Source: Cadophora sp. MPI-SDFR-AT-0126
Taxonomy: Eukaryota; Ascomycota; Leotiomycetes; Helotiales; Ploettnerulaceae
Direction of reading: 5' to 3'
NCBI GenBank assembly: GCA_020747065.1
Contig: JAGMVK010000010.1
Location: forward strand, 1,178,001-1,242,000
DNA: 64,000 nt
Below are positions 1 through 10,565 of the stretch, piece after piece. The translations under genes and the position numbers were made by a program. The notes below the pieces were generated by a model that saw nothing but the letters and a program-made list of their open reading frames with translations, ran no database searches and was not told the origin of the DNA. Within the stretch, counting starts at the first letter, position 1. The number at the start of each line of letters is the position of its first letter.

Positions 1-1074
1 AGTCCTACAGAGGGAGTGAATGACTGTATGTGCAGTGCTTCATATAAGTATCAAGAAAAAATCATCGAATAAAGAAGTCCCAGGAACGAAGTCAGTACCA
101 AATACTACGAACGCCTCCCCCTGAATAGGCGAGGGCGAGCAGGCCAGTACCCCTGGCGTCGATCACCTCGCTTTCACGACCTCCTCATTGGTCTACCTAC
201 AGCCGAGGCCCTCTCTCTCACAATTCTATTTTGGAAACATACAAGCTCCGCTTCAGACGAGCACACCTACTATCAACTCTTTAGTGAAGAAAAAAAAATA
301 AGATCTTGTCTTCCAGTTCCCTACCTATTCTCTTTCCTATCTGCAGACTCCTTATAGAAATGGCAAGAAAACTACAGAACATCCCTTCCTCAAAACGATC
401 AGTGCGACATAGAAAGCAACTATCTAAATCAGCATCCAACTCCAGCTCATTGTATTGGAATACTTGACAGTGTACTATCATCTGCTTGCTACTGACGCGA
501 AGCATGACAGGGAATAGAGACGTGTGAATTTAGGGACGTGATCGGACCAACAAGATATTGGAGCAAAAGCGGTTTGGTACGGACGATGATATCGAGTCAG
601 AAGCCGATATTATGACAAGGTCGTCGGCGTCGAACTTATTGTTTGATGATTGTGGATACGAGGATGTGCGGAATGAGTGATGGTACAGAATCACAGAGGT
701 TACATCAGTGATTGCTTGATTTGACTACAGAAGCGAGAATTGCCGCAGCTGTTGTAAATAAACATCCTCTACTGTAGTCCCCTATTTACACGAGCCTCTT
801 CATCAGACTATAAGATTACACACGGTGTTATGGTTCTAGTTTTTTCACAGGCTGAATACTTCAGATTTCTCGAAAGCGGTTCAAATCTGACATCAAGCAT
901 TTTTGATATTCTACGCTTTTCGTATCCGACGCCAAATACGCAGCATTTACCCGACAAGGTACTCCGTCATAATCATTAAATGGGCAAGCCAGTAACACAA
1001 ACAAACACTAAAAGCTGTCCATCTATCTCAACCCAATCTGGACTGGCAGAAAAGAAACAGAGCAAATTCGTCAC
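1..1074. other. No supported gene at the left edge
   Basis: Only short open frames without recognisable protein character occur here. The last part is the 3' flank of the ARG4 gene. The outer part may belong to a gene beyond the window edge, but nothing in the sequence shows that. Confidence 0.5.
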
Positions 1075-2615
1075 TTATGCATCGAATGACTTCTTCAAAG
1101 CCTCCAGCTGCTCCAATACCGCACTTCGGCTCGTGCCACCAGTAGTAGACTTCATCTCGACCGAGCGCTCATAATCAAAGACGCTGAGGACATCGGCGCC
1201 GAAACGCTTGTCCACACCTTGAAATTGCTCGACGGTGAGTTCGTCCATTCCCTTCTGCTGGTCTTCGGCTAGTGCCACCATCCGGCCTGCTAGGTGGTGA
1301 GTCTCGCGGAATGGGACGCCTGTTTGAATCAGTATAGGATCGTATAATGAAGATTTCTGAGGAGGAAAACCCCGTGGAGCTTACCTTTGCGAACCAAATA
1401 CTCAGCAAGGTCCGTAGCCAACATATCGGGGCTAAGTGCAGCACGCATCTTCTCGGGGTACACCGTAGCCGTAGCCAGCGACCTCGCCGCAATCTGCAGA
1501 CTGTCCTTCAACGTCTTAACCGTATCCAACATTGGCTGCACGCTCTCCTGTAGATCCTTATTATATGTCGACGGGATCCCTTTAATACTCATCATTAGCC
1601 CCGCCATGGCGCCGAATATCCTGCCCGACTTGCCGCGGAGGAGCTCGAGGGAGTCGCTGTTCTTCTTCTGTGGCATGAGAGAGCTGCCGGTTGTGTATGC
1701 GTCTGCGAGCTTGACGTAGCCGAACTCTAGAGAGCTGTAGATGATCAGGTCTTCGGACCAGCGAGACAGGTGGCTGCCAATAGTGGCGGCGCACTGTAGG
1801 GCTTCGACGACGAAGTCTCGGTCGCCGACTGCGGACATGCTATTCATGATGAGGCCTTCGAAGCCGAGCTCCTTCGCCATAGCTACGCGATCAATGCCAA
1901 AAGCATTACCTGCAACGGCACCACAGCCGAGCGGTGATTTATTGACAGTCTTCTTCGTGAATCGCAGACGCTCGAGATCCAATTGGAAGGCTACGGCGTA
2001 GCTGAGCAGCCATTGGCTCCATCGGATGGGCTGTGCGCGTTGCAGATGTGTGTAGGCTGGCATAATGTAGTCGATGTCCTGTTCGGCGCGCTGGGCGATG
2101 ACCTTGAGGAGATCGACGAGGTATTCTTCGATTATGTTAAGCTCGTCCCGAAGCCACATGCGCATGTCGGTGGCTACTTGGTCATTGCGACTGCGTCCTG
2201 TATGTAGCTTTCCTGCGATATGGGTGCCGATGATTTCACCGAGGCGTCGTTCGTTGGCTGTGTGAATATCTATACGTCCATTTAGATCAGTTACTGACTT
2301 TCAAAGACGACGTCCATATGAAAACCCCCCAATTGGCACATCTTGAGCTTGCTTACCTTCATCCCCTGGACGAGACACGAATTTCCCCTCCTCCCACTCC
2401 TTCATGATCTCCCCCAATCCCTTCTCAATCGTTTCAAACTCCTCCTGTGTAAGTATCCCCGTCTTGACATTTGCCCTGGCATATGCATTTGAGCCCTTGA
2501 TATCCTGCGAGTACATAACGCGATCGACCGAGAGACTCTCATTGTACTGGTCCATTAGTGGATCCGAAGCACCTGTGAATCTGCCGCCCCATAGTCGAAT
2601 TGGTTGTTGAGCCAT
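1075..2615 (-). CDS. ARG4: Argininosuccinate lyase, three exons
   Basis: Cleaves argininosuccinate to arginine and fumarate, the last step of arginine synthesis. Exons 2615-2357, 2269-1385 and 1319-1075 join in phase to 462 residues, the usual length of this family (about 460). The N-terminus has the WGGRF motif. The conserved lyase signature [10 protein letters not shown] lies in exon 2, and THLQRAQP and the GDRDFV stretch are also present. Both introns have GTAAGC donors, and their junctions restore [12 protein letters not shown] and RKGVPFRE, which supports the model. The gene is read away from the upstream hydrolase on the same strand. A TGACTCA site 39 bp before the start suggests cross-pathway (Gcn4/CPC1) control. 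Identity is secure; regulation is inferred. Confidence 0.97.
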
Positions 2616-3255
2616 GGTGGAGCGTGATTCGTGTAAATCGAGGTTGTTCGTGTTGACTCACAGGTTAGATTGTGAAGATGGAGCTTCAATTGCAGTCAAT
2701 TGACGTGAGGATGTATATTGAAAAGATTGTATTTCGAGTTTTAGAAGTCTCTGGGAGGAAGGAGGATTTAGGACGAGGTGCACGAATAGAGGGGTCAGGG
2801 AGGGGTCAGGTTGCAGACAAGGAAAAGAAAAATAATTGTCGTCAGGTTCCAGAAAAAATGGCAATCCGATCTTCGCTGCAGCCAGATCCCTGAACGCGGG
2901 CGACACCCCGCATCAAACATGCCCCTGTGCCGAGCAGCGTTTTTAGTGGATTTCTCCGGGTTGTGCAAGTACATTGTAAAGATTTTATATGTGATTTATG
3001 TTCCTAATATCATTTGTTGTGCGTTCTACGAGCACCGAAAGGATAGAATGACAAGATGTCCCAGCTTATCATCTCTATCAAATTGTGAGCCACTTAAGTT
3101 TACACGAAAAATCAAAGCCTTGTTGACAACGGTATCAACAATTAAAAGTCCATGCTATCTAGCTTGGCATACAATGTTCCAACACTATCTTACAGCCAAT
3201 GCTTTTCATCGGCACCTCTACGAAGCCCAATGCTCCCTCGGCTTCCAAGTCAACA
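2616..3255. other. Intergenic, ARG4 promoter side
   Basis: This 640-bp stretch separates the hydrolase stop from the ARG4 start; both genes are on the minus strand. Apart from the TGACTCA site I see no feature. The open frames here have no protein character. Confidence 0.6.
2654..2660. promoter_or_regulatory. TGACTCA, candidate Gcn4/CPC1 bZIP site
   Basis: A perfect TGACTCA lies 39 bp upstream of the ARG4 start. This is the known binding site of Gcn4/CPC1, which activates amino-acid synthesis genes under starvation, and arginine genes are classic targets. The motif is seen directly; its function is inferred. Its closeness to the start codon means that it may lie in or near the leader. Confidence 0.55.
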
Positions 3256-6200
3256 TCATGAAGCTGCCTTCGAGATAGTTAGAATATCAGAAGCCGTAAC
3301 AAACGTCTCAATAGGCGGCCGCTCCGCACTGACAATCTCTCCATTCTCCACAACCTTCCCAGCACTTTCAGCCGGAGGTATAGCATCTCCGTTACCCTCC
3401 TTAACCACTTCAGCAGCCGGCTCGCCCTCTCTCAGAGCTTTTGCCTCCTCGGTGCTCTTGCCCGTGGAGGTCGTGGCTTCTACATCAGCTCTATTCTGAG
3501 GCACACCACTGCTGAACGTTCCTGAATTTCGGACATCGCTTGCAGGTGGTACGCCAATGGCACTGGTGAGTGTCGTCATGCTTGCACTTGTTTGGTGTCC
3601 TTTCAAGGAGAAAGGAAATGCAATTCCTTGTGCTTTTGGTCTTTTGAGGTCGTACTCCTCACTAGGAGGCTGATTGACGAAGATGGCGGGAGTGTTGTTT
3701 GAGGACGAGGCTTCAGTCGAGGGAGGCTCTGTCACGGCAAAGGCTGGAGTCAGATGCTCGTCACGCGGTGCTGCTCCACCCTGCTGTTTTCGAATTGCGA
3801 GCAAATCGAAGGCCGGGGTGTTCTCGTCGACATCGCTGGAATTCTCCGTCTGATGTTCATCTGTAACGGTTCTCCGGCGAGATCTGCTCCGACTGTAAGC
3901 AGGCTTCTGTCCCCTATCCATTGCCTTTCCTTGAGATGTCTTAGTGTCATCTAAAGCTCTAGCACCAGCTCCATCTCCAGCTGAAGCTGTATGAGTGTCC
4001 GGTGCTTTGTCTGCTTCCTCCTCGCGAACCATGGTCTTTTCATCGTGCTTGCTTCCCCACAGAGCCCACAAACTCATTCCCATGCTCTTAGTTTTCTTTT
4101 CCTCCTTGAGGTCTTCTCCGGTCTTACGTCTCCCAGCCAATGCAGAGGGTGGTGGGACTTCTCCATTTTCGAACTGAGAATAGCCTTTTGCCATCTCCTT
4201 CGCTCGCTGTTTCTGTACCTTCCGCTTTGCAGATGAGAATTTCGTGTCCCACTCTTTCTTTGCTTTCATCCACTTCTTGACTGGGCCCTCTTTGATAACG
4301 CCAACTTCGCTGGGCGGTACATTACATCCAGGAAGCTCAGAAGCTGGCTCAAGGTTGAAAATATTGCCATGACGATCAACACGCTGTCGAATCATGTGAT
4401 TCTTGAAGGGCGGGAGGGGATCCCCTGCCTTCCCGACTTGACCAGCTATCTGCCTGGAGTCCAAAGCTGCAGCTTTTTTCTACAATGTCGTCAGCACGAA
4501 TAAAGAGTGGGACAGGAGTAATCTTTCTGACCTGCTCAGCGGCCTCTTCCTCCGAATCAGTATCGGACTGAGAGATGACGGAAACATTATCATCATCCAA
4601 AATCTCGATCTCGGTCTTCTGTGCTCTAGCAAGTGCCCAAGCACCAAACTGCGCAATCGATCTGTACATATACTTTGCTGGCCGAGTGAAACTGAGCGTA
4701 GGCGCTACATGGCACAAGTCGTCCCAAACTTGAAGCTGGACATCAGTTGGCTTCCATCGATTGACCTGGTTTCTATTATGATCGTGAGGGCTCTCGTCAA
4801 GATAAGCATCGCCTGGTGGGTACTTCGTTGGATTTGCAGCTTTATGAGCCAAATATATTTGCTCGTCCCTGAGCATTTCTCCGCCTCCTGTCAGTATAAG
4901 TAGCGGGGGAAGGCCACCTAAAGATGGCTGCAAAATTGGCGATACCAAAGGATGGGAGATCAGCTGGTTCGAAGCATACATCTGAATCTGGTCCTTGATT
5001 TCGACCAATTTTCCATCAAGCATGATTGACAGATTGTGGCCTACTCCTGGGAGTGTATTTGCAGTCGGAACATTACCATTCGTGCCTGCAGCAGCGTTGT
5101 CGTTTTCCATCCCAGCAGAGGGATTTTGATCCACGTGAAACCCCTGGATGGCATCTGCCTCAGTCTGTGGGCTATGGTTGATATTATGATCTTTCTTAGC
5201 CAGATTCTTGACAATCCCCTCCTCAATTGCCAAAAGGTCGTCGGCGTTTGGTGGGGGCCATGATGGAGATGGCTTGTGGTGAAATCCATGAGGTGGAATA
5301 TAGTCCAGAGGATTGTCTCCTGCCACACTAGGGAACGAATGGGTCAAGTCCACCCATGGAGAGATCAAGACGGCACCTGCGGGTAATGGGATACCTCTGT
5401 CACGCATGATGACTAGCATACTTTAACGATTTAGCTCGATTCGAGATCACAGTTTTGACGACAAACCTAAGAACCATTCCCCCACCAGCAGAATCACCGG
5501 CCAATATGATAGTGGTTGGATCCTGTACCGTTAGGAGGTGCAGATACGCAGCTAAGCAGTCCTGTAATCCACAAGGGAAGGGAAATTGAGGTGCCAATCG
5601 GTATCGTGCTGCGAACATTAGAAAGTACCAGACATGTTGACATCACATAACTCACTGTAAACAATTAGTAAACAGATCGACGTTTCATACCAAACCAAAC
5701 CACTTACCGAGCAAACACCCTAGCTTTCAATTTCCGTGCATGTCTCTGCATCTGATACCGATGCTCATCCACACTCCCGAAAAAGTACGCACCGCCATGC
5801 ACATAGAGCATAACTCTCGTCCCGGGATCCTTCGTCGCCTTCCTCTCATTATAATCCGACCGCATCTCAATCCACTCCGCCTTAACCTCACTCCCAGGTC
5901 TGCGCCACTGCCACCAAGTCTTTCCCCCAACCTTCTCAATCCCATGATGGCCCAGCTGTTCCTGTATATACTCTGCGGCCTTCGTGAGGTGCTCGTCTGA
6001 GATCTTGACTTCGTCGACTTTGACCCAGCGTGGGTGAGGTACCCATTGCGAAGTGAAGCGTTGGATGTCTTCGACTGTGTGGTGCGAGGCGTAGAGGAGG
6101 AATTTGCGGATTAGGTGGAGGCCTTCGTCGTAGGATATGTGGGCGGTGGGTTTTTGGGCGAGGGGTTTGCGATTGAGGTACTTTGTTGATCATCAGTAGC

Positions 6201-6301
6201 TGCTCTTATAAGAGTAGAAGCAGAGAACGTACATGGCTCAAGAATGTTTTGATCACATCAGGAGCGACCGCACCGCCAACACTCGCAGTATTAAACACCA
6301 T
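3256..6301 (-). CDS. HSL-type alpha/beta hydrolase (lipase/esterase) with long C-terminal tail
   Basis: Predicted serine hydrolase of the hormone-sensitive-lipase (alpha/beta-hydrolase-3) family; the substrate is unknown. Exons are 6301-6233, 6180-5708, 5608-5467, 5420-4532 and 4479-3256, giving about 930 residues. The oxyanion motif HGGAYFFG lies near the end of exon 2. The nucleophile elbow GDSAGGG is in exon 3, and the likely His is in WDDLCHVAP of exon 4. After the catalytic part follows a tail of some 400 residues that is charged and Ser/Pro/Glu-rich, probably disordered. Family members have FAPRYRLAPQ at the exon 2/3 junction, but here the two exons are out of phase by one base (see findings). 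The last intron has a weak GTCAGA donor. Gene identity is firm; the junction near 5700-5610 is not. Confidence 0.85.
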
Positions 6302-6903
6302 GCTGTGCGATATCCGTTTCGTATGTCCGAATCAATAAAAGGAAGCTTCCGTGATGTTTCGTCCCGTCGAAGTACGTAAATGCCCAGCGAAAGCAACGAT
6401 CACTCGGTATGCGAGATCGCTCCAGATACACAGCCGTGTTCCGTAGACACAGACAAGAAAGAAGAAGCAGGAAACGAGTAGAGGAAAGGACTGTTGGATT
6501 CTGTGTCCCTCCGACAAAATCCATTAGACATTAAGGAAGTGTAGATCTCGTCGCTACGTACAGACTAAAATGCGACGTCAAGAAGAGCAAAACAATGGCA
6601 GCTTCCCCAATTCGGTCGGCGTTGTTTCTTAGCCAAATTACACCCACCCCTAGAGCTGGACCCCTGCTGTTGGTCACGACGTCATAAAATCGAAATATAC
6701 CCTGCAAGCCCATTACGGTAACCGAACCGATTCCCCAGACTCAGAACAGACATCGGCATTTTGAAACGCCGACATTTTTTTGTGAGAATATCGATATCCA
6801 TAAATTTTTATTGAGGCTCTGACATCCCACTTCAACCCCGCTACTGAAGCCTTTATGCACTGCCCTGTCTCTGCAGCACTCGATCACACATATACTCGAC
6901 AAG
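6302..6903. other. Bidirectional promoter region, hydrolase/TSR2
   Basis: This 602-bp stretch lies between two divergent starts. I see no protein-like frame and no clear motif. It must hold both promoters. Confidence 0.6.
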
Positions 6904-7559
6904 ATGAATTCATCTAGGGGATCAGATTCGCAGAATGCGCCTACGCCAGGTATGAACTTTTCTTGAAAGAAGAAGGAAAGACGATTGCGAAATCAAGTAC
7001 TAATGCTGAAGCCCGAGCAGAACAGTGTCAAGCGCAATTCGAACTCGGCATAACCCTCAGCCTCTACACCTGGCCCTCCCTCTCCCTCGCCGTAACCAAC
7101 AACTGGGGCGGGCCCGACAGCGAAGAAAAGCGGCAATGGTTCGTCGGCGCCACGATCGACGTGCTGAAAGAGAACCCCGAGGAGGACTCTGAATGGATCG
7201 AGACGTTCCTGCTGCAGGTTATGTTGGACGAGTTTGAGGTTAATGTCGATGATGAGAGTGGGTATGAGGTTGCGGAGCAGATTGTGAAGTTGAGGAGGGA
7301 GTGTATGAGGGGTGAGTTTGCGGAGGTGCAGGAGATGAGGAGGAGGTGGGAGAGTAAGGGGGACAGGGGTGTGGAGTTGGGGAAGTTGTTTGAGAAGAGG
7401 GAGAGGGCGGAGGAGGAGGATGAGACGGATGGGTCGGAAGATGGGGAAGATGAGGATGTTGATATGGATGAGGCGCCGCAGTTGGTTAGAGTCAGGGAAC
7501 CGGTTGTGGCGGAGGTCGATGAGGATGGGTTTACGAAGGTCACGAAGAAGAAGCGATGA
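6904..7559 (+). CDS. TSR2: Pre-rRNA-processing protein TSR2
   Basis: TSR2 is the chaperone that releases ribosomal protein eS26 for 40S assembly in the nucleus. Exons 6904-6949 and 7012-7559 encode 197 residues, the normal size. The conserved core runs from AEQCQAQFELGITLSLYTWP through NNWGGPDS, KRQWFVG and ETFLLQVMLDEF, which is typical of the Tsr2 domain. An acidic stretch (DETDGSEDGEDEDVDMDE) and a basic end (TKKKR) follow, as in orthologues. The donor GTATGA at 6950 and acceptor at 7011 give a phase-1 junction that restores TPARAEQ. The tail of the gene converges with the BSD gene, 237 bp apart. Confidence 0.93.
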
Positions 7560-7796
7560 AGGGTGAATTGTGGTGATTCAAAAAAACATTGGTGTTGTGA
7601 ATTGCATAGAACGGCGTTCAGGGGGGGATATCCGTGCTGCATTAAAAACGTCCTGCTTACAGGCAGTGCAGACTCTCAAATAGAGCTCGATGAATAAAAG
7701 TCCTGGAACCTTAACGCCAACCGTAATCAAAAATCCCGCATAACAAGTCTCTACAACGCCTACGAACGGCCCAGCCAGTCAAAATGCACTCAGAGT

Positions 7797-9115
7797 CTAC
7801 TCCCAGTCCTCTTCCTCGCTGTCATCTCCTTTTCGCGAGTCTTTAGGACTGCCAGGAGCACGACTTGGAGCACCAGATGCAGCTCCGACAACATCATAGG
7901 AGCCATCGCTATCTGCTTGAGACTTCTCATCATGAGACCTACGGGATTCCTCTGGCTTGAGAAGATTTGGATCTTGAGCTTGGGTTGCTGGGTGAAGAGT
8001 GGTTGACGATTCAGTTGATGCTGGGCGAGCTGGATCTTTCGGCTTGGTGATCTTCGGAGAAGTCTCATCCTCGGAATCTTCATCCCATCCAACCTCTTCT
8101 TCTGTAGAAGCAGCAGCACCTACACCATGTCAGAAGTTTGTCAGTACATCAGCTAGTCCACTTACCTTTGAGCAGGTCTCTTCTTCGGGCTTCGGCAGTT
8201 TCAATACTGTGTCTGAGAAAGTAGTAACGAGTCCAGAAATCCCCATAAGCGACAGTATCAGGTACAAGCTTTTCCATCGAGGATCTTAGCTCGGTGAAGC
8301 TCTCCAAATCCTTGCTGATATCGGCAGTCTTGCTGTCTACGCTGAAGGTCTTCTTCCACGGCTCATATTCCTCACTAACTGGATCTCTTGTAAAGCTATC
8401 TTGGGACGAATGGATAACATGGAGTTGTGCATCGAATCTTGTGGTGTGAATTACTCTCTTTCCTGAGGCATCTTTGCTCTCGAAGAGAACAGTACTTCCC
8501 TGTGCACCAGCTTCCTCGGACGGTGGTGCGATCGTCACTGCGTCCCGCAGGAAGTTCCGGATATTTGTACCAAATTTCAGAAGAGCTTCATCTGCCGCAT
8601 CTTCGGCCTTCTCAATCTCCTTAAGCCGTTTGGCAGCTTCGGATCGCAGTCGAGCCAAAACACCCTCAGACTCCTTCAATGCCTCCTCTGTTGATAGCTC
8701 TTTCTCTCCGCTAGCTTCGCCATCCTTCTCCTTATCAGCCTGTTCGCTTGCCGCCGGTGCCTGAGCAGTGGAAAGGGCTCGGGTTCGACTGATAATGGAT
8801 GATCGAAGATCTGTAAGTCCTTTGCTTGCCTCTTCACCAACCGCAGTGAGCTCCTGTTGGCCTTGCTTGTAAACAGACTCGCCCTGTGAAGATGTGAGCC
8901 TCGTGTGCTTCGGCTGCATAGCGAGTATCAGTCACCTGCTTGACTACATTTCCGAAGAAGCCTCCTAGTCTGGCACCCCATGGGCTCGATGAGATAGCTT
9001 TGTATGCTTCTTGGAAGTCGGAGTTGAGAGTGGTTTCGGGCTTCTTTTCCTTCTTTTCAGCTTCGTTTTCAGGAGCCAGAGCCTGCTCCTGAATGTGATC
9101 GTATGCAAGATCCAT
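7797..9115 (-). CDS. BSD-domain protein (SYAP1/Dos2-like)
   Basis: Exons 9115-8936, 8883-8166 and 8119-7797 encode 406 residues. The BSD domain lies around residues 230-290. Its signature is the FWTRYYFLR motif after a helix-rich stretch ([22 protein letters not shown]). The N-terminal half has amphipathic, coiled-coil-like sequence ([25 protein letters not shown]). The C-terminus is acidic and ends in SEEEDWE, a pattern common in fungal BSD proteins such as Dos2. The exact function of fungal members is poorly known; SYAP1/Dos2 relatives have been linked to signalling and protein turnover. Both introns join cleanly (KQGESVYKQ and LLKGAAAS). The gene is divergent from YAP1 with 1.45 kb between the starts. 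Confidence 0.8.
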
Positions 9116-10141
9116 GGCTTGTTATTTCTGCAGAGGTGGAGGGCCAGAGATTCCCTCAAGCGCGGCTCTTACAGCTTCATGGAGGGAGAAGTGGAGTGGT
9201 TGTCGATCAAAGACAACAATCCTAAAGCGTCCTAGTGCAAGAAATTTAGTCACATGATGTTTTACAATTCTACTTCTCTCGCGAAGCCCTCATGCTCCCT
9301 TGCACAAGCTTGGAAGCAGGAGGTTGGCTCATGCTTGAGATGGGATATGCCTGTACAGCGTATGAACAGAACTCAAGCAGTAATTAGAATTCAAAAGCTG
9401 CCACAATTGCCGCGCCAAAATTGTCCACAGACAAAGTTGAGGCTTCAAGGACCAACCTCCGATTTATGTCAAGAGCCCCACCTCCCCTCTTGAAAATACC
9501 CATTCGTAGGTCATGCACCTGGTCAGTTTCATGCATACGGCTTGCTTGGCTCAAGGCGCTTGTGCCTGGTGGTGATAATCGAAGTGACCCTCGTTGCGTA
9601 GCGTAGCCCTTCTAGATACCGTAGGGCCAGCAAGATGGAACTTTTGCCACCCGGACCAGATGGAAAGGCGCGTCTTATCAGCTGCTTGTGGCTTTTACTA
9701 TGTGTTTAATGTGTGGCACGGCACAGTAAAGCGTCCTGGAAAATACAATCTTATCTTACACGCACGATGTCGTCAGTATAACATGTTCTCACCCGCCGCA
9801 AGAGTCACACGAGAGAGTGAGAGCGAATTATATCCTGGACGGGATGGCATTGGATTGGAGGACTGAAGACAGAATGAATGAATGAATGACTGAGGAAGAG
9901 AAGGGTGGAGGAGAGGAAAGGATACATCCATGCGGTGCGTGTTCTGGAACATCTGCTTCTGCGGCCTTCGAAGCTCGGAGTTAGCACCCACGCTTAATTT
10001 TTTGAGGGGCTTACAAATGCACCCAAATACACGCACCCAAAAGCTCTATCCCCCTCTTTCTCTTCCCTTCCCCACCCGACCGCCTCTACTGCGCCAACCA
10101 GCCAGACAGGCCAGCCAACGAGTCAACCCCCAACGCCCTTG

Positions 10142-10161
10142 TCTTGCCTTGCCTTGCCTTT
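10142..10161. repeat. CCTTG pentanucleotide tract
   Basis: About three to four copies of CCTTG/TGCCT in tandem in the pyrimidine-rich YAP1 upstream region. Seen directly. Confidence 0.8.
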
Positions 10162-10232
10162 GATCAGTCAACCACGACCAACCCACCCAAAGAGCTGTCA
10201 TTCAGATTCTGCAAACCTTTCTCCGCTCCCCT

Positions 10233-10255
10233 TATCCTATCCTATCCTATCCTAT
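10233..10255. repeat. CCTAT pentanucleotide tract
   Basis: Four perfect CCTAT units preceded by TAT, about 310 bp before the YAP1 start. Seen directly. Confidence 0.85.
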
Positions 10256-10565
10256 TCTGCAAATACTCTGTCTACAGTTTCTTCCTGAGGCTGCACTACT
10301 CCTACCGTTGCCGATTGCTCTCCGACCCCTTCCCCTCAATCAGGGTAAGGCCCTTGGATATCCGCCGGCATATTCCTGCTGCGAGCTGACGCCGGACTTG
10401 CTTGCCTGTCGGTCTGTCTTTCTGTCCTTCTCCTACTTCGCCTCATCTCCTCTTGACATCACCACATTGTTTTGCTCCCAAACACCAGTGTGCACAAAGG
10501 CTGGGACTGATTGCTGACAGTCGCCCCTCCAGTCCGTCCGTATCTGACTCGAGAGAACATTCCAT

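Larger units (their letters stand above)
9116..10565. other. Long divergent upstream region of YAP1 and the BSD gene
   Basis: This holds 1.45 kb with no supported gene. The half near YAP1 (about 10020-10560) is strongly pyrimidine-rich on the plus strand and carries pentanucleotide repeats, as expected of a long leader or core promoter. An ATG at 9930 opens a 77-codon frame that could act as an upstream ORF only if transcription starts before it. Confidence 0.55.

Noticed and set aside
7064..7642. 192-codon frame antisense to TSR2
   Set aside because: Ser-rich shadow of the acidic Glu/Asp-rich TSR2 coding strand.
9930..10163. 77-codon upstream ORF before YAP1
   Set aside because: It counts only if transcription starts before 9930, which the sequence does not show; kept out of the feature list.
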